64,000 nt of DNA from Thalassospira xiamenensis M-5 = DSM 17429 (GCF_000300235.2 NZ_CP004388.1:3976001-4040000); one strand, 5' to 3'; counted from the stretch's first letter, positions 1 through 9,801 are shown. The notes: generated by a model not told the origin, from the letters alone. Made by a program: numbers and translations.

Positions 1-3000
1 CCTGACAGCGTGTCATCCCCGGCACCGCCATAGATGATATCGTCACCTCCGGCCCCGTCGATCGTATCATTGCCATCAAGACCATCGATTATTTCGCCAA
101 ATCCGCTGCCGACAATTGTGTCATCAGCTTCGGTCGCGCCGATGAATTTGATGTCGACAAAATGATCCGGGGTCAGGTCTTCGGGCGCAATGCCGGTTAA
201 TGTGATCTTGCTTTGTCCAAGGTCGATAACCGTCCCGCCGTTGCCGTTCGAGACAATCATCTTCCGTAAGGCTTCCCAGGTCGGAACACCAAAGGCCGAA
301 AGATTCAGACGATCTGCAGAAAGATCAAAATCAGCAATGGTATCGACACCAGACCCGGGCGCGAACACGAAGGTATCAGCTCCTTCACCGCCAACCAGAA
401 GATCGTTTCCGCCGCCGCCAATGATAAGATCATCGCCCGCACCACCTTCGAGCGTATTGGAAATCAAAGATCCGATGATCGTGTCATTGCCGTCAGAACC
501 GATAACGTTTTCGATACCGTTCAGATGACTGGTTCCGCTCTCGGTCGTTGCAGAACCCTCGTCAAGATCGACCGAAACCCCACCATCGATACCATCATAT
601 GTAATGGTATCTTTGCCTGCACCGCCCAGAAGGCTGTCATTTCCGGCCCCTGCAATCAGGGTGTCATCGCCAGCACCACCATCGAGAAGATCATCCCCCG
701 CGCCCCCTGAAAGGGTGTCGGCACCCTCTCCGCCCAGAAGAGTATTGTTTGCATCATTCCCGGAAATCACATCATCAAAGTCAGAACCCGTAACATTGTC
801 GATGTTGGCAAGTGTATCGTTGCCCGCGCCACCCGACGCGTTACCTGCCGCCAGATCGACCTGCACCCCCGCAACGGCATCGTCATAAGCAACGGTATCA
901 TTACCATCACCACCATCGATCAGGTCATTGCCCAGACCACCAGAAAGCGTGTCGTCGCCTTCCCCGCCAAACAATGTGTCGTCGCCATCCATGCCAAGAA
1001 TGGTGTCATTCCCGGCCAAACCATCGATGACATCACCAAGCGAAGTACCGATCAAAACATCGGCATTTTCCGTACCCTCAAGTGACCGAATGCCAACGAA
1101 ATTCGAATATTTCAGCATATCTGGCGATATGCCGAGCAACGTCATGGTCGCATCGCCAAGCGAAATCGTCGTATTGCCCGCTTCATCAACACCGACCAAC
1201 CCGGCAATATCGGAAAGCAAACCAACGCCATCGATCCCCTGAACATCAATCATATCCAGTTCCGGATCGAAATCAGTCACGGTGATCTGACCGTCGTTTG
1301 CGGAAATCACAAAGGTATCGCCGCCCGCACCACCGGTCAGCGTATCGTTACCGCCTCCACCGGAAAGCGTGTCATCACCGGCATCGCCAAGCAGGGTGTC
1401 GTCACCGGCACCGCCAAGCATAACGTCGTTACCAGCGCTACCCTTGATCGTTTCGAAACCGTCAATCGTGTCAACAAAGGTGGAACTGGTAACGGTGCCT
1501 GCATCCAGATCAAAGGTAAGCCCGGTATTGCTCTGACCTGAGCCTTTTACTGACTCATAACTCAGAACATCGTTACCATCGTCACCCGATAGCGTGTCCG
1601 ACCCAAAGCCGCCCAGAACAGTGTCATCACCCGCCCCTGCAGCAATGATATTGTCAGACGATGTACCTGAAATCACATCATTGCCATCACCGGTGACGAC
1701 ATTTTCAAATCCCGTAAATTCATCCGTCCCCATGCCGGATGCCGTTCCCGCCGCAAGATCAATCGTCATATCGGCAGAAAATTCGCTATAGTCGACGGTG
1801 TCGGTTCCTTCTCCACCGATGAAGGTGTCGTCGCCCCCGCTGCCAAGAACCGTATCGTCAGAACTTCCGGCATCTATAATATTTTTGCCACTGTCGCCGC
1901 GAATGATATCGGCTTGGCCCGAACCGGTCACATTTTCGATATTTTCCAGCGAAACAGTGCCGGACGCGTTTTTTGCGTATCCCGCGGAAAGATCAATCTC
2001 GACCCCACCCTGACCGTTGAAAAGGGCAGTATCGATACCGTCGCCACCGTCAAGCGTATCATCGCCACCACCACCGGTAAGTGTGTCATCGCCTGCACCG
2101 GTGGAAATATGGTTGTCATCGGCATTGCCAATCACCGTATCGTTGCCCGAACCGGTGACGATGTTCTCAATTCCGCTCAGACGATCCGTTTCACCGTCTG
2201 TCGTATCGTTGGCAACACCGCTTTCCAGATTGACGAATTGGTCGTTGATCTCTGCGCTGTAATCAACGGTGTCGATCCCGCTACCGCCGCCATAGCTGTC
2301 GTTCCCCGCCTCGGCAAAGAACATGTCGTTGCCATCGCCACCCGATAGGACATCATCGCCGTCACGCCCCACAAGCGTGTCATCACCGGTACCGCCAGAC
2401 AGGGTATTTGTTCCGGCATCCCCCATAAGGGTGTCGTCGTATTCAGAACCGATAGCGTTTTCGATACGATCCAAAATGTCATTGCCATCGACACTGCTGG
2501 CCGTTCCGGCATCAAGATCGAGCGTCACACTACCGGTAGCGCGGGAATAATCGACGGTATCGTCACCCTCCTGCCCGCGAAGCGTATCGTTCCCGGCCCC
2601 GGCAATCAGCGTGTCATCACCAAAACCACCAGACAGAACATCGTTCCCGGCACCACCCGCAAGGATATCGTCACCATCATATCCGTATATCGCGTCATCG
2701 CCATCGGTTCCCTGCTGATCATCATTGTCATCAGACGCAAGGATTCGGCCAAAACCGCGGAAATTATCATGCGACAACTGGTCAACAGAAACGTTTTCAA
2801 GCGTCAGGACACCGTCATCACCAAAATCGATAACGGTGTTGCCGTTACCGTCGTCGGACATCATCGACTGCAAGGTCACAAAATCCGTGATACCGAGCCG
2901 CGCCAGATCGACCGTATCTTCTGCAACATCAAAGTCGGTAACGGTGTCGTTGCCAAATCCGACAGTCAGTTCAAAATCGTCTTCACCCGTCCCCCCGGTC

Positions 3001-3525
3001 AGGACATCGTCACCCGCCCCCCCGGTCAGCGTATCAACACCCGCCCCACCGATCAGGACGTTGTCTCCGGCATCACCTGTCAGGTGATCGTCGAAATCGG
3101 ACCCGACAAGATTTTCAAACATCTGGACGACGTCGTTACCGGCAGCACCGGTTGCGATGCTTTTCGACAAATCAACAAACACGGCACCGGTTGCATCGGC
3201 ATAGCTGGCTGTATCTATGCCATCGCCACCCTGCATGTGATCATCGCCCGCCCCGCCTTGCAGGAAGTCATTTCCATCCCCGCCTTGCAGAACATCATTG
3301 CCCGCTGCGCCATAAAGGGTGTCGTCCCCCTTGCCACCTTGCAGAACGTCGGCCCCTTCACCTCCATAAAGAGTGTCGTTGCCGTCACCGCCCTGTAAAA
3401 TGTCGTCGCCCGCATTGCCAAGCAGGGTGTCATCCCCCGCCCCACCCTGAAGGGTATCCAGATCAGAAGACCCTTCCAGAACGTCATTGCCCGTCGTGCC
3501 TTCAACGATGATACCGTCATCGACG
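1..3525 (-). repeat. Main RTX nonapeptide repeat array with three flank modules
   Basis: The coding sequence repeats GGxGxDxL-type nonapeptides, with local sequences such as GGAGDDTLLGDAGDDTL, broken into blocks by the flank modules at about 2990-2757, 1335-1090 and 395-145. These form parallel beta-rolls that fold on Ca2+ binding outside the cell in known RTX proteins. The array continues beyond position 1. Confidence 0.85.
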
Positions 3526-5945
3526 GGCTCCTGATCAGGCGGCGCGCTTTCCCCCACATTACCTTCGCCGGGGTTTTCCGGGGTGTCAGGGTTCTCTGCG
3601 CTATCATTGTCACCAGAAGTCTGATCTTCACCCGTCGTGCCGGATGTATCAGGGTCACCTTGGTCAATGTCTGCTTGACCGGTTTCACCGCCAACTGCTT
3701 CTTGCGAACCGTCTGCACCGGCCTGCGCGCTGTTATTATTGTTGTCCTGCTCACTCTGGGATGGCTGTTCTTCGCCGTCCGTGCTGTCATCCCCCTCACC
3801 CGACGCAGGCGTATCTTCATTCAGAACGTCTTCGCCCGCACCGTCCGAACCGCCAAGACTGTCATCTTCGGCACCGTCACCCGCGTTCGTTTCATTACCC
3901 GCCGCGTCCGAACCGGTTTCAGCCGGGGGTGTTTCCTGATCGGGCGGGGTTTCCCCGTCGATGACCTCATTCGGTAAACCATCGGAAGTCTCACCATCGG
4001 CTTCAGTCGAAGGGCCTTCTTCGGTTTCGGATGTTTCCGAACCGTTTTCTGCCGGGGCCTCTTCGCCTTCCGTTACCGGATCAGCCGAACCTTCCTCGGT
4101 TGTCTCCGCAGTATCGGTGCCATCCGCGCCATTTGAAGTTTCTTCACCAGATGCACCGGCTTCACCCGAACCATCACCCGATGCCGTGTCCTCGACCTGA
4201 TCCGGCGATGTGTCATCAGATGCGTTATCGGATGCGTTATCGGATGCTTCATCCTGTGCACCGGTTTGCGTCTCACCCGTCTGCGGCTGATCCCCGCCGG
4301 TGGTCGATCCGGTTTCAGTTTCCTGCGAAGTGCCACCGGTTTCGTCGGCACCATCCGTCCCGTCACTGCCGGTTTCCGATCCCGTACCGGCATCGGATTC
4401 GGTATCAGACCCCGTTTCGGTGCCATTTTGATCGGTCGGGGTTGTTTCATCGACAGTGGTGTTCGGATCGGTTTCTTCATCCGCTCCGGCATCACCAGTG
4501 GCTTCATCACCCACACCCGAACCTGTGTCGGTTCCTGCATCGGCTCCTGTGTCGCCGGTTTCTTCAGCAATGGTGTCATCACCCGATCCACCAGATGCAG
4601 AATCATCGCCAGCCCCGCCATCGGTTTCCGACTGGGAACTGTCTCCACCGTTACCGGAAGAAGCCTGATCACCGGTTTCGTGATCGGTCGTATCACTGCC
4701 GGACGTATCAGTTTCGCCAGCCACCGGCCCCTCCGACGGGTCCGATGCCTCGTCGGTCGCGTCACCACTATCTGCCCCGGCAGTATCGCCGGTCGTTTCA
4801 CCAGAAGCTTCGGTGTTCGCGTCCGTGCCGGTGTCAGTTGCCGTTTCACCGCCGGATGCATCGCCACTTGCCGTGCCGGAATCCGTGTTGCTGCCGGTTT
4901 CAGATGCGGCATCATCGCCGGTTTCAGTTTCTGTCCGGCTTTCGGTCGCGCCATTTTTCAGATCGACAACAACACCCTGTTCGGAGGTGCTGTAATCAAG
5001 GGTGTTGCGGCCCGCGCCACCGTCAATAGAGTCATTACCGCCACTGGTGCCAAAGGTATCGTCGCCTGCACCACCCAAAAGCGTATTGTTTCCGGCATCC
5101 CCGCGCAGAACATCATCGCCCGATGTCCCGGTCAGATTTTCGATATTGCCAAACGAAACGGTATCGTTGCCTGTCGCACTGCCTGCCGTACCGGTCGAAA
5201 GATCGGCCGTTACGGCATCATCCGAACCGTCAAATGACAGCGTATTGTTGCCAGAACCGCCATCAACAATATCGCCGCCGCCATTGCCCGAAATCACATC
5301 GTCGCCAGACGTGCCCTGGATAACGTCATCACCCGACGTTCCGTCAATGACGGTTGCGTCGCCCGACGACAGATCGCCGGAACTGTCCAGCGCGACATCG
5401 GTCAGTTTCGGGGCATCAACAAGGGTGATTTCGGAAAGCTGGGCAATGCTAATGCCCTTAAGCGTAAGCTGATCGCCGGACGCAAAGGTAATGACGACAT
5501 TGCCCTGACCGTCATCCGAGGCGCGCGAAACCAGATCGGCCGCACTTTCAATGCCGAGATCGTCAAGGGCCAGATAATCTTCGCCAAGGGTGAAATCGGT
5601 GATGGTCGCCTGACCAAATCCGGCCTGCAAAACAAATGTATCGCGGCCTTCGCCACCCGTCATTTCATCCTGGCCCTCGCCCGGTACCAGGATATCGTCA
5701 CCCGCACCACCGATCAGGGTGTTGTCGCCCGCATCCCCGATCAGGATGTCGTTAAACGACGTGCCGATGACGTTTTGAATATTGGTGAAGGCCTGCGTTG
5801 CAGGGGATTGTGAACCTGACGCGCCCGACGAACCGGAATCAGAATTACTCGCAACAGAGCTATCCTCTGCGCGGTCATCCAGCACCTGTTCGATATCAGC
5901 ATCCGTTAAACCGGTGCCATCGTCCTGATTGGCGGGCGAAGCCAA
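1..5945 (-). CDS. Giant RTX calcium-binding secreted protein (5' part, runs off the left edge)
   Basis: One reading frame stays open from a TTG codon at 5945 to the window edge, giving 1,981 residues without the C-terminus. The TTG is preceded by an AGGGAG ribosome site about nine bases upstream; no ATG fits as well. The protein has no N-terminal signal peptide, as expected for type I secretion, whose signal is C-terminal and lies outside the window. It carries many GGxGxDxL-type calcium-binding nonapeptides, interspersed with blocks of the form DTVDYS...VDL.AGTA...GNDTL..IENV.GS. A flank module of about 80 residues (DTFV...G..TITDF...D.L.L...GI...GN.VI...LTL.GI) occurs four times, near nt 5665-5420, 2990-2757, 1335-1090 and 395-145. 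Between the first and second copies lies a long acidic low-complexity linker. The HlyD and ABC exporter genes directly upstream on the same strand are the likely secretion partners. Adhesin, matrix protein and enzyme carrier all remain possible, because no catalytic domain is visible. Confidence 0.9.
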   Translation of the reverse strand, partial: MASPANQDDGTGLTDADIEQVLDDRAEDSSVASNSDSGSSGASGSQSPATQAFTNIQNVIGTSFNDILIGDAGDNTLIGGAGDDILVPGEGQDEMTGGEGRDTFVLQAGFGQATITDFTLGEDYLALDDLGIESAADLVSRASDDGQGNVVITFASGDQLTLKGISIAQLSEITLVDAPKLTDVALDSSGDLSSGDATVIDGTSGDDVIQGTSGDDVISGNGGGDIVDGGSGNNTLSFDGSDDAVTADLSTGTAGSATGNDTVSFGNIENLTGTSGDDVLRGDAGNNTLLGGAGDDTFGTSGGNDSIDGGAGRNTLDYSTSEQGVVVDLKNGATESRTETETGDDAASETGSNTDSGTASGDASGGETATDTGTDANTEASGETTGDTAGADSGDATDEASDPSEGPVAGETDTSGSDTTDHETGDQASSGNGGDSSQSETDGGAGDDSASGGSGDDTIAEETGDTGADAGTDTGSGVGDEATGDAGADEETDPNTTVDETTPTDQNGTETGSDTESDAGTGSETGSDGTDGADETGGTSQETETGSTTGGDQPQTGETQTGAQDEASDNASDNASDDTSPDQVEDTASGDGSGEAGASGEETSNGADGTDTAETTEEGSADPVTEGEEAPAENGSETSETEEGPSTEADGETSDGLPNEVIDGETPPDQETPPAETGSDAAGNETNAGDGAEDDSLGGSDGAGEDVLNEDTPASGEGDDSTDGEEQPSQSEQDNNNNSAQAGADGSQEAVGGETGQADIDQGDPDTSGTTGEDQTSGDNDSAENPDTPENPGEGNVGESAPPDQEPVDDGIIVEGTTGNDVLEGSSDLDTLQGGAGDDTLLGNAGDDILQGGDGNDTLYGGEGADVLQGGKGDDTLYGAAGNDVLQGGDGNDFLQGGAGDDHMQGGDGIDTASYADATGAVFVDLSKSIATGAAGNDVVQMFENLVGSDFDDHLTGDAGDNVLIGGAGVDTLTGGAGDDVLTGGTGEDDFELTVGFGNDTVTDFDVAEDTVDLARLGITDFVTLQSMMSDDGNGNTVIDFGDDGVLTLENVSVDQLSHDNFRGFGRILASDDNDDQQGTDGDDAIYGYDGDDILAGGAGNDVLSGGFGDDTLIAGAGNDTLRGQEGDDTVDYSRATGSVTLDLDAGTASSVDGNDILDRIENAIGSEYDDTLMGDAGTNTLSGGTGDDTLVGRDGDDVLSGGDGNDMFFAEAGNDSYGGGSGIDTVDYSAEINDQFVNLESGVANDTTDGETDRLSGIENIVTGSGNDTVIGNADDNHISTGAGDDTLTGGGGDDTLDGGDGIDTALFNGQGGVEIDLSAGYAKNASGTVSLENIENVTGSGQADIIRGDSGKNIIDAGSSDDTVLGSGGDDTFIGGEGTDTVDYSEFSADMTIDLAAGTASGMGTDEFTGFENVVTGDGNDVISGTSSDNIIAAGAGDDTVLGGFGSDTLSGDDGNDVLSYESVKGSGQSNTGLTFDLDAGTVTSSTFVDTIDGFETIKGSAGNDVMLGGAGDDTLLGDAGDDTLSGGGGNDTLTGGAGGDTFVISANDGQITVTDFDPELDMIDVQGIDGVGLLSDIAGLVGVDEAGNTTISLGDATMTLLGISPDMLKYSNFVGIRSLEGTENADVLIGTSLGDVIDGLAGNDTILGMDGDDTLFGGEGDDTLSGGLGNDLIDGGDGNDTVAYDDAVAGVQVDLAAGNASGGAGNDTLANIDNVTGSDFDDVISGNDANNTLLGGEGADTLSGGAGDDLLDGGAGDDTLIAGAGNDSLLGGAGKDTITYDGIDGGVSVDLDEGSATTESGTSHLNGIENVIGSDGNDTIIGSLISNTLEGGAGDDLIIGGGGNDLLVGGEGADTFVFAPGSGVDTIADFDLSADRLNLSAFGVPTWEALRKMIVSNGNGGTVIDLGQSKITLTGIAPEDLTPDHFVDIKFIGATEADDTIVGSGFGEIIDGLDGNDTIDGAGGDDIIYGGAGDDTLS
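3525..4950 (-). other. Acidic low-complexity linker inside the RTX protein
   Basis: This stretch encodes about 475 residues (roughly residues 332-807) made almost only of Gly, Ser, Thr, Asp, Glu, Ala, Asn, Gln and Pro, in patterns such as TGSDTESDAGTGSETGSD. After its first few residues I find no Lys, Arg, Cys, Trp, Phe, Tyr or Met and a single His. It separates an N-terminal RTX block from the main RTX array. Such a segment should be disordered and strongly negative. Its DNA is correspondingly repetitive, with short GGTGTC and TCGGTT motifs, so it could vary in length between strains. Confidence 0.85.
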
Positions 5946-6109
5946 GATTCTGCTCCCTACTTGGGATTAATTTTTCAATCCATTGAATACAGAAGACAAA
6001 GCGGCCTTCTATATACAGTAGTATAGACACCAATCAAGCACCCATCAACGGAAGATGCGCACTGGAATCGCTAAATTACATTTTTTTCATGTTTTCCCGC
6101 GATTTGAAA

Positions 6110-6175
6110 GGCGAAATTCGCCTCTGACAGAATCTGTCAGGTTGTATAGGGTAGGTAGAAAGACCCCGAATCGGG
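6110..6175. promoter_or_regulatory. Three short palindromes between the HlyD gene and the RTX gene
   Basis: Three perfect short inverted repeats, each with a one-base centre, sit in the 239-bp gap: GGCGAA-A-TTCGCC at 6110-6122, CTGACAGA-A-TCTGTCAG at 6124-6140 and CCCGA-A-TCGGG at about 6165-6175. None is followed by a T-run on the minus strand. They look more like operators or mRNA-processing hairpins than terminators. Their place before the RTX start suggests separate control of exporter and substrate; this is inference. Confidence 0.4.
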
Positions 6176-6184
6176 CTGGAAGAC

Positions 6185-7489
6185 CTATTGTTCGCGGAAT
6201 GCGCGATCAAAACTGTCGGTGATCGGAGCAAACAGATAGGCGAGAATCGTTCTGGCACCGGTGACGATTTCAAGCTGTGCTGCCATTCCCGGCGATAAAA
6301 TCATGCCTTCATGTTCGGCAAGGCTTTCCGAATCGATTTCGATCATTGCCTGAAAATACGGGCGGCCTTCCGGGTCGGTCAGACGATCCGGCGACACATC
6401 CGCCACAACGCCCTTTACCGGCGCAAACCAGCGCTGGCTGAAAGCCGTCACCCGGATATTAACTTCAAGCCCCTCATGCACGACATCGATATCGTTCGGC
6501 GATACCCGCGCCTCGATCACAAGCTTGTCGTCCTGCGGCACGATTTCAAGCACTTGCGCACCGGGCGGGATCACTCCGCCAACGGTGGAAAACTGCAAAT
6601 TGGTGACCGTACCGGAACGCGGTGCCTTGATGTCGGACCGCACCAGAATATCCTCGGCCGAGCGTAACCGTTCATTCAGGTCTGAAATCTCGCCCTGGAT
6701 ATCGCGAAGCTCGGTATTGATGGTTTGCAGATTATCGCGAGTCAGCTGGGCCTGACTGGATTTGACCTGTTGGATTTGTTGTTCGATGCGCGCGATATCG
6801 GCCGAAAACCGCCCGATATTACCAAGAACCTCGACCAACCGGCTTTCAAGCTGAAGCAGACGGGTGCGTCTGGCATAGCCAAGATCGACCATGGGTTTGA
6901 CCATGGCAAGCTCCTCCTTGACGATACCAACCTGTTGTTCGGATGCGGTTTTCTGTTCCTGCGTGCCGATGATTTCGCGGCGCAGTTCCTTGATCCGTTC
7001 GTCATACAGTTCAAGTTCACCGCGAAACGCGTTCATGCGGCTTTGAAACAGGGTTTCCTGCGATTCAACAATCCCGGCATATTTCGGATCATAAAGCGGC
7101 GCGGGAAACTGGATTCTGTCCTTGCCGCCACGTTCGGCAATCAGGCGGGCCTGTGTCGCCAGCGCATTGAGATAGCGGTTGTTAAGCAGGTCATAACTGG
7201 CCCGCGCACGCGTATCGTCAAGCCGGATCAGGACATCGCCACCCTGCACACGCGCACCATTGCGCACCAGAATGTCACGAATGATCCCACCTTCAAGATG
7301 CTGAACACTCTGCCTGCCCGAAAACGGTGCGACCACGCCGCTTGCCGTTGCGGCGGAATTGATGCGCGCGGTTGCCGCCCACAAGAACACCGACCCGACA
7401 CCCAGGATCAGGATCAGAAGGCCGATCCGCACCAGCGGTCTGACATCGGTTTCAAGTTCACGCGCGGTTGGAAGCTCCACCCCTGCCAT
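6185..7489 (-). CDS. HlyD-family type I secretion membrane fusion protein
   Basis: This is the periplasmic adaptor linking the inner-membrane ABC exporter to an outer-membrane TolC-like channel. The 434-residue protein has a short cytoplasmic N-terminus, one membrane segment near residues 22-45 (GLLILILGVGSVFLW), a lipoyl-like half (VQHLEGGIIRDILVRNG), a long coiled-coil hairpin at about residues 140-300 and a C-terminal barrel beginning DIKAPRSGTVTNL. Length and order fit the PrtE/HlyD family. The start codon overlaps the exporter stop by one base (TGATG), so the two are translationally coupled. No TolC-type gene is in the window, so the outer-membrane partner is encoded elsewhere. Confidence 0.93.
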   Translation of the reverse strand: MAGVELPTARELETDVRPLVRIGLLILILGVGSVFLWAATARINSAATASGVVAPFSGRQSVQHLEGGIIRDILVRNGARVQGGDVLIRLDDTRARASYDLLNNRYLNALATQARLIAERGGKDRIQFPAPLYDPKYAGIVESQETLFQSRMNAFRGELELYDERIKELRREIIGTQEQKTASEQQVGIVKEELAMVKPMVDLGYARRTRLLQLESRLVEVLGNIGRFSADIARIEQQIQQVKSSQAQLTRDNLQTINTELRDIQGEISDLNERLRSAEDILVRSDIKAPRSGTVTNLQFSTVGGVIPPGAQVLEIVPQDDKLVIEARVSPNDIDVVHEGLEVNIRVTAFSQRWFAPVKGVVADVSPDRLTDPEGRPYFQAMIEIDSESLAEHEGMILSPGMAAQLEIVTGARTILAYLFAPITDSFDRAFREQ

Positions 7490-9801
7490 CAGCCACCACC
7501 CTGTCTGCGACCAGCCGATCCCTCAACCACCCGAAGCTGTGGCGGGTCACTGCGTTTCGGGCGCGGGGCGGCGGCGGGCTGTTGTGCCGGGCTGCGCTCG
7601 CTGGTACGGCGCGCCTTGCGCGCCTCTTCACGGGCAGCGGCCTTTTTCGCCAGAACCTGTGCACGCGCTTCCTTGCGGCTGGCCTCAAGGGCGGCTTCGC
7701 GGGCGGTCTTGCGTGCGCTCAGTCTTTGTTTTTCCTGTTTTTCACGGGCAATGCGCATCCGTTCGACACGGTCGTCCGCTGTTGTTTCGGCCTTCTTGCG
7801 GGTGGCCGGGCGCATGGTCATCATGGTGCCACCCGGAGTCGGTTGCGGCACCATTTCGGTGCGCTCGATCCCGGCCTTTGCCCTGGCTTGTGTTGCACGC
7901 CCTGCCTGTGCGCGGGTTGGGGTCGGCATAATACCGGCGGGCAAAGGCGGCTGTTCCGGCGTCTGATTTTGCGCCGAATTCTTTTCAATGATCGGACGCG
8001 GTGCATCCGGGTTGGGCACGGCAATCCGTTTGGGCGTGATCCGCATTTGTCCATCACGCGCCGGTTCGGCAGCAGGCGATGCCACGGGTGCAGGTGGTGG
8101 CGCGATCATCTGATCGGCCTTGGCCCGCACCGGCACAACCTGAATCTGCCCATTGGCAAGGGCAAGGATCGCATCGGCACGCACCAGAATTTCGCGTTCG
8201 TGACTGACGATAAAGGTCGTAATCCCGGCCCGGCGCACGATATCAATCAGCGCGCTGATATGACCAACACCATTATCATCAAGGGCGGTTGTCGGTTCAT
8301 CAAGCAACAACATACGCGGCCGCCCGAACAGCGCCGCGGCAAGGGCGATCAACTGTCGCTGCCCGCCCGAAAGGTTGCGCCCGCCCCGTTCAACCCGGGT
8401 TTCATAGCCATCGGGAAGATCAAGGATGAATTTATGTGCCCCGGCCAGTTCGGCGGCCTGAATGATGTCGCGCATTTCGGCATTGCCAAGACGGGCAATA
8501 TTTTCGGCAATCGTCCCGGGAAACAGGAACGGGTTCTGCGACAGATAGCCGACCTGCGGGCCAAGTTCACCGCGATCAATACGCGATGCTTCGATTTCAT
8601 CAAGCTTGACCGATCCCGATCCTGGCACCCAGATGCCCATGATCAGCTTCAAAAGGGCTGTTTTACCAACCCCGTTGAACCCGGCGATGGAAATCACCTG
8701 CCCCGGTCCGGCCTTGAAGGAAAATCCCTTGAACAGAACATTGCGGCTGCCCGGCGGGGCAAAAACCAGCCGATCGACCGTCACCGAGATACCGCGTCCG
8801 CGTGGCAGCGGCGCAGGTGTCGATTGACGTTTATCCAGAAGGATCTTGTTGAGCCGTTCGAACGAATTGCGCGCCGAATTCCAGCTGCGCCATGCCGAAA
8901 CCGCGCCATCAAAGGGCGCCAGCCCGCGCATCCCCATGATCATGGAGGCCACCATGATCCCGATCGTGATGCTCTCGGACAGCACCAGATAGGCACCAAC
9001 CCCGATAAAACAGACCTGCATGGCCAGACGGATGAAATGCGAAAGCGTGGTCGATGTTCCCACCCGGCGGCTGGCCTGACCTTCCCAATACAGGGCATCG
9101 GACTGGTCTGCCTGCCAGCGCTGGCGCGCGGCCGGAGTCATGCCCATGGCTTCCATCGCCTCGGCATTGCGGATATAGGTTTCTTCCTGCGCAATACCCC
9201 GGTTCTGGCTTTCTTCGGACCGGTCGACGGAAATCTTTGCCGCCGCCTCGTTCGCAATCGCGATCAGGATCAGGATCGTCGCCCCGGCACAGGCGACAAG
9301 CCCAAGCCGCGTGTCAAAGATGAAAACCACACCGATATAGACCGGGGCCCACATGAAATCGATCAGGGTAAAGGGCCCCGACCCGGTCAGGAACCCGCGC
9401 AGACCATAAAGATCGCGCAACGGTCGCTGGCGCATATTGTTGCCGCGTGCGGCCTGTTGCACGACATGGGCAAACAGATCCCCGCCAAGCCGAAGATCAA
9501 GTGCGGTGCCAACCCGGATCAAAAGGCGCGAACGCAACTGTTCCATCGACGCAATGAACAGCAGCACCAACGCGATGCCAAGCGTCAGAAGCAAGAGCGT
9601 ATCGACACTGCGGCTGGAAAGGACACGGTCAAACACCTGCATCGAATAGATCGGGATGACCATGTTCAGCATATTGATGACCATGCTGAATCCGCCGACA
9701 AGGGCAATCGACCGCCAGAACACCCGTTCCAGCGGGGTGCGATCCCCTTCCCGTGTCGCGCCCGCCTTGCGGACCGACTGGATTTTGTCCAGCAGGGTCA
9801 T
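7489..9801 (-). CDS. Type I secretion ABC exporter (PrtD-like) with a long basic C-terminal tail
   Basis: This is a fused permease-ATPase that powers export of RTX substrates across both membranes. The chosen ATG at 9801 follows GGAAGGA by about six bases; an in-frame ATG lies 15 bases upstream. The N-terminal membrane domain spans roughly residues 20-300. The ATPase domain shows Walker A GFNGVGKT, Q-loop YLSQNPFLF, signature NLSGGQRQ and Walker B RMLLLDEPTTALDD. Usual PrtD proteins end soon after this domain, near residue 560. Here about 210 extra residues follow: first Pro/Ala-rich, then an Arg/Lys/Ala-rich helical stretch (KKAAAREEARKARR), then a Pro-rich end. No peptidase-like C39 domain is present. 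The gene heads a minus-strand operon with the HlyD gene and probably the RTX gene. Confidence 0.93.
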   Translation of the reverse strand: MTLLDKIQSVRKAGATREGDRTPLERVFWRSIALVGGFSMVINMLNMVIPIYSMQVFDRVLSSRSVDTLLLLTLGIALVLLFIASMEQLRSRLLIRVGTALDLRLGGDLFAHVVQQAARGNNMRQRPLRDLYGLRGFLTGSGPFTLIDFMWAPVYIGVVFIFDTRLGLVACAGATILILIAIANEAAAKISVDRSEESQNRGIAQEETYIRNAEAMEAMGMTPAARQRWQADQSDALYWEGQASRRVGTSTTLSHFIRLAMQVCFIGVGAYLVLSESITIGIMVASMIMGMRGLAPFDGAVSAWRSWNSARNSFERLNKILLDKRQSTPAPLPRGRGISVTVDRLVFAPPGSRNVLFKGFSFKAGPGQVISIAGFNGVGKTALLKLIMGIWVPGSGSVKLDEIEASRIDRGELGPQVGYLSQNPFLFPGTIAENIARLGNAEMRDIIQAAELAGAHKFILDLPDGYETRVERGGRNLSGGQRQLIALAAALFGRPRMLLLDEPTTALDDNGVGHISALIDIVRRAGITTFIVSHEREILVRADAILALANGQIQVVPVRAKADQMIAPPPAPVASPAAEPARDGQMRITPKRIAVPNPDAPRPIIEKNSAQNQTPEQPPLPAGIMPTPTRAQAGRATQARAKAGIERTEMVPQPTPGGTMMTMRPATRKKAETTADDRVERMRIAREKQEKQRLSARKTAREAALEASRKEARAQVLAKKAAAREEARKARRTSERSPAQQPAAAPRPKRSDPPQLRVVEGSAGRRQGGG

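Noticed and set aside
190-5472. Many rightward open frames rich in Ser, Pro and Val across the left end
   Set aside because: They are antisense shadows of the RTX repeats on the minus strand; their regular patterns mirror the GGxGxDxL coding repeats and they lack ribosome sites.
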